In this document: positions 18,748 to 19,545 of the stretch, one piece after another
Numbering within the stretch: position 1 is the first letter of the stretch
Layout: every line of letters starts with the position of its first letter
From: Smittium culicis
Lineage: Eukaryota > Kickxellomycota > Harpellomycetes > Harpellales > Legeriomycetaceae
Direction of reading: 5' to 3'
Length of the DNA: 19,545 nucleotides
Assembly (NCBI GenBank): GCA_001970855.1
Contig: LSSN01000560.1
Span: 5,226-24,770 of the forward strand
Notes under the pieces: generated by a model
Told to the model about the DNA's origin: nothing
Seen by the model: only the letters and a program-made list of their open reading frames with translations
The model's database searches: none
Translations under genes and position numbers: made by a program

Positions 18748-19545
18748 ATGGGTTTCAATAAAAAGTCCGCAAAGGGACGTCTCGACAAGTACTACCACTT
18801 AGCCAAAGAGCAAGGGTATCGCGCACGTTCGGCATTCAAACTTATCCAACTCAACAGAAAATACAACTTCCTTGGCTCGGCGAAGGCTCTCATCGATCTC
18901 TGTGCTGCTCCTGGTGGTTGGCTGCAAGTTGCCCAGAAATATATGCCCAATTCGAGTATCATTATTGGTGTTGACTTGGTTCCCATTAAACCCATACCTA
19001 GTGTAATCACCTTTGCAGAAGACATTACCACCGACAAATGTAGAGCTATTTTGAAGCAAAGTCTTGCAACTTGGAAAGCTGATGTGTAAGAATTTTTACC
19101 ATAAACTCGAAGCATTTATCAAAACATTCCAACTTAATTTATATATTTAAAATCTTCCTTCGCTTTAAAAAAAACTTTATTGACAATATTATGTCCTTTT
19201 TTTTAATTATTCAATATCATTACTACAATATAGAGTTTTACACGATGGTGCTCCTAACGTCGGTTCGTCTTGGAATCAAGATGCTTTCACTCAGTCTGAG
19301 CTTGTACTGAGCTCTCTTAAGCTAGCAACTGAATTTTTAAATAAAGGCGGTTGCTTCGTTACAAAAGTTTTCCGCTCTAAAGATTACAATAACCTCATTT
19401 GGGTATTCAACCAACTTTTTGAAAAAGTTGAAGCAACTAAGCCTGCTTCTTCAAGGTATTTAAATCAATTAAAATATTACATTTATTATCGTCATTATTT
19501 CGCAGAGATAATCGAACTTTAAAATTAAATCATTGCTACAAATTT
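18748..19545 (+). CDS. SPB1: SPB1-like 2'-O-ribose rRNA methyltransferase, 5' part
   Basis: This is an FtsJ/RrmJ-type SAM-dependent methyltransferase domain in the form found at the N-terminus of Spb1, the nucleolar enzyme that methylates 25S rRNA during 60S assembly. Exon 1 is 18748-19085, exon 2 is 19234-19455. A probable exon 3 begins at 19506 and runs off the window. The start [20 protein letters not shown] is typical of Spb1. The SAM motif is DLCAAPGGW (residues 50-58). Three of the four catalytic K-D-K-E residues are visible: Lys31 (ARSAFKL), Asp117 (LHDGAPN) and Lys157 (VTKVFRS). The Glu should lie just past exon 2. The continuation after 19505 ([10 protein letters not shown]) does not match the conserved N-V-S-A-E stretch, so the third exon boundary is doubtful. 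The C-terminal Spb1 domain is outside the window. Confidence 0.9.
19086..19233 (+). other. SPB1 intron 1
   Basis: This is a 148-bp phase-2 intron with donor GATGT|GTAAGAA and acceptor CAATATAG|AGTTTTAC. A TACTAC string lies about 10 bases before the acceptor. Splicing restores the conserved [13 protein letters not shown], which fixes both ends. Confidence 0.93.
19456..19505 (+). other. Probable SPB1 intron 2
   Basis: The donor is TCAAG|GTATTTAA after KPASSR, and the acceptor candidate is ATTATTTCGCAG|AGA 50 bases later. The donor is well supported by protein homology. The acceptor is less certain, because the sequence after it does not resemble the family. The true acceptor may lie beyond the window. 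Confidence 0.5.

Overview
The window is AT-rich nuclear DNA from a eukaryote with small GT-AG introns, most likely a non-Dikarya (early-diverging) fungus. The reasons are a fungal-type LYC1 acetyltransferase, a fungal-type SPB1 gene, a Ty3/gypsy LTR retrotransposon, and a BTG/Tob-type gene, a family I associate with animals, their unicellular relatives and some early-diverging fungi rather than with yeasts and moulds. The genus cannot be named from the sequence. Host genes use the standard code.

Layout. Positions 69-5295 hold one complete but decayed Ty3/gypsy element on the minus strand. It has two 392-bp LTRs, a 4-bp GTAT target duplication, and a gag-pol broken by about twenty nonsense codons and several frameshifts. 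Positions 5413-6986 are a pile-up of non-autonomous DNA transposons: two abutting TTAA elements, a foldback element of about 600 bp, and a TTAA element split by foldback-related sequence. After a gene-free stretch, 8131-10156 encodes a secreted GH37 trehalase (two exons). A TTAA element lies at 10690-10885. A two-exon BTG/Tob-family gene occupies 12079-12832 on the minus strand. Positions 13500-16400 are again repeat-rich: a possible coding relic, a GC-richer segment that may encode a structured RNA, five more TTAA elements, and a pogo/Tigger-like element with one TTAA element inside it. A single-exon LYC1-like gene follows at 16701-17792. The 5' part of SPB1, a pre-rRNA 2'-O-methyltransferase, starts at 18748 and runs off the end.

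The four host genes serve unrelated purposes: trehalose use, mRNA turnover and proliferation control, lysine/amine acetylation, and ribosome biogenesis. They do not look like a cluster. What unites the window is repeat biology. One family of about 197-bp piggyBac-like TTAA elements recurs at least seven times, plus two decayed copies, in both orientations. Twice a copy abuts another through a shared TTAA. I saw no convincing tRNA, rRNA, spliceosomal snRNA or CRISPR array.
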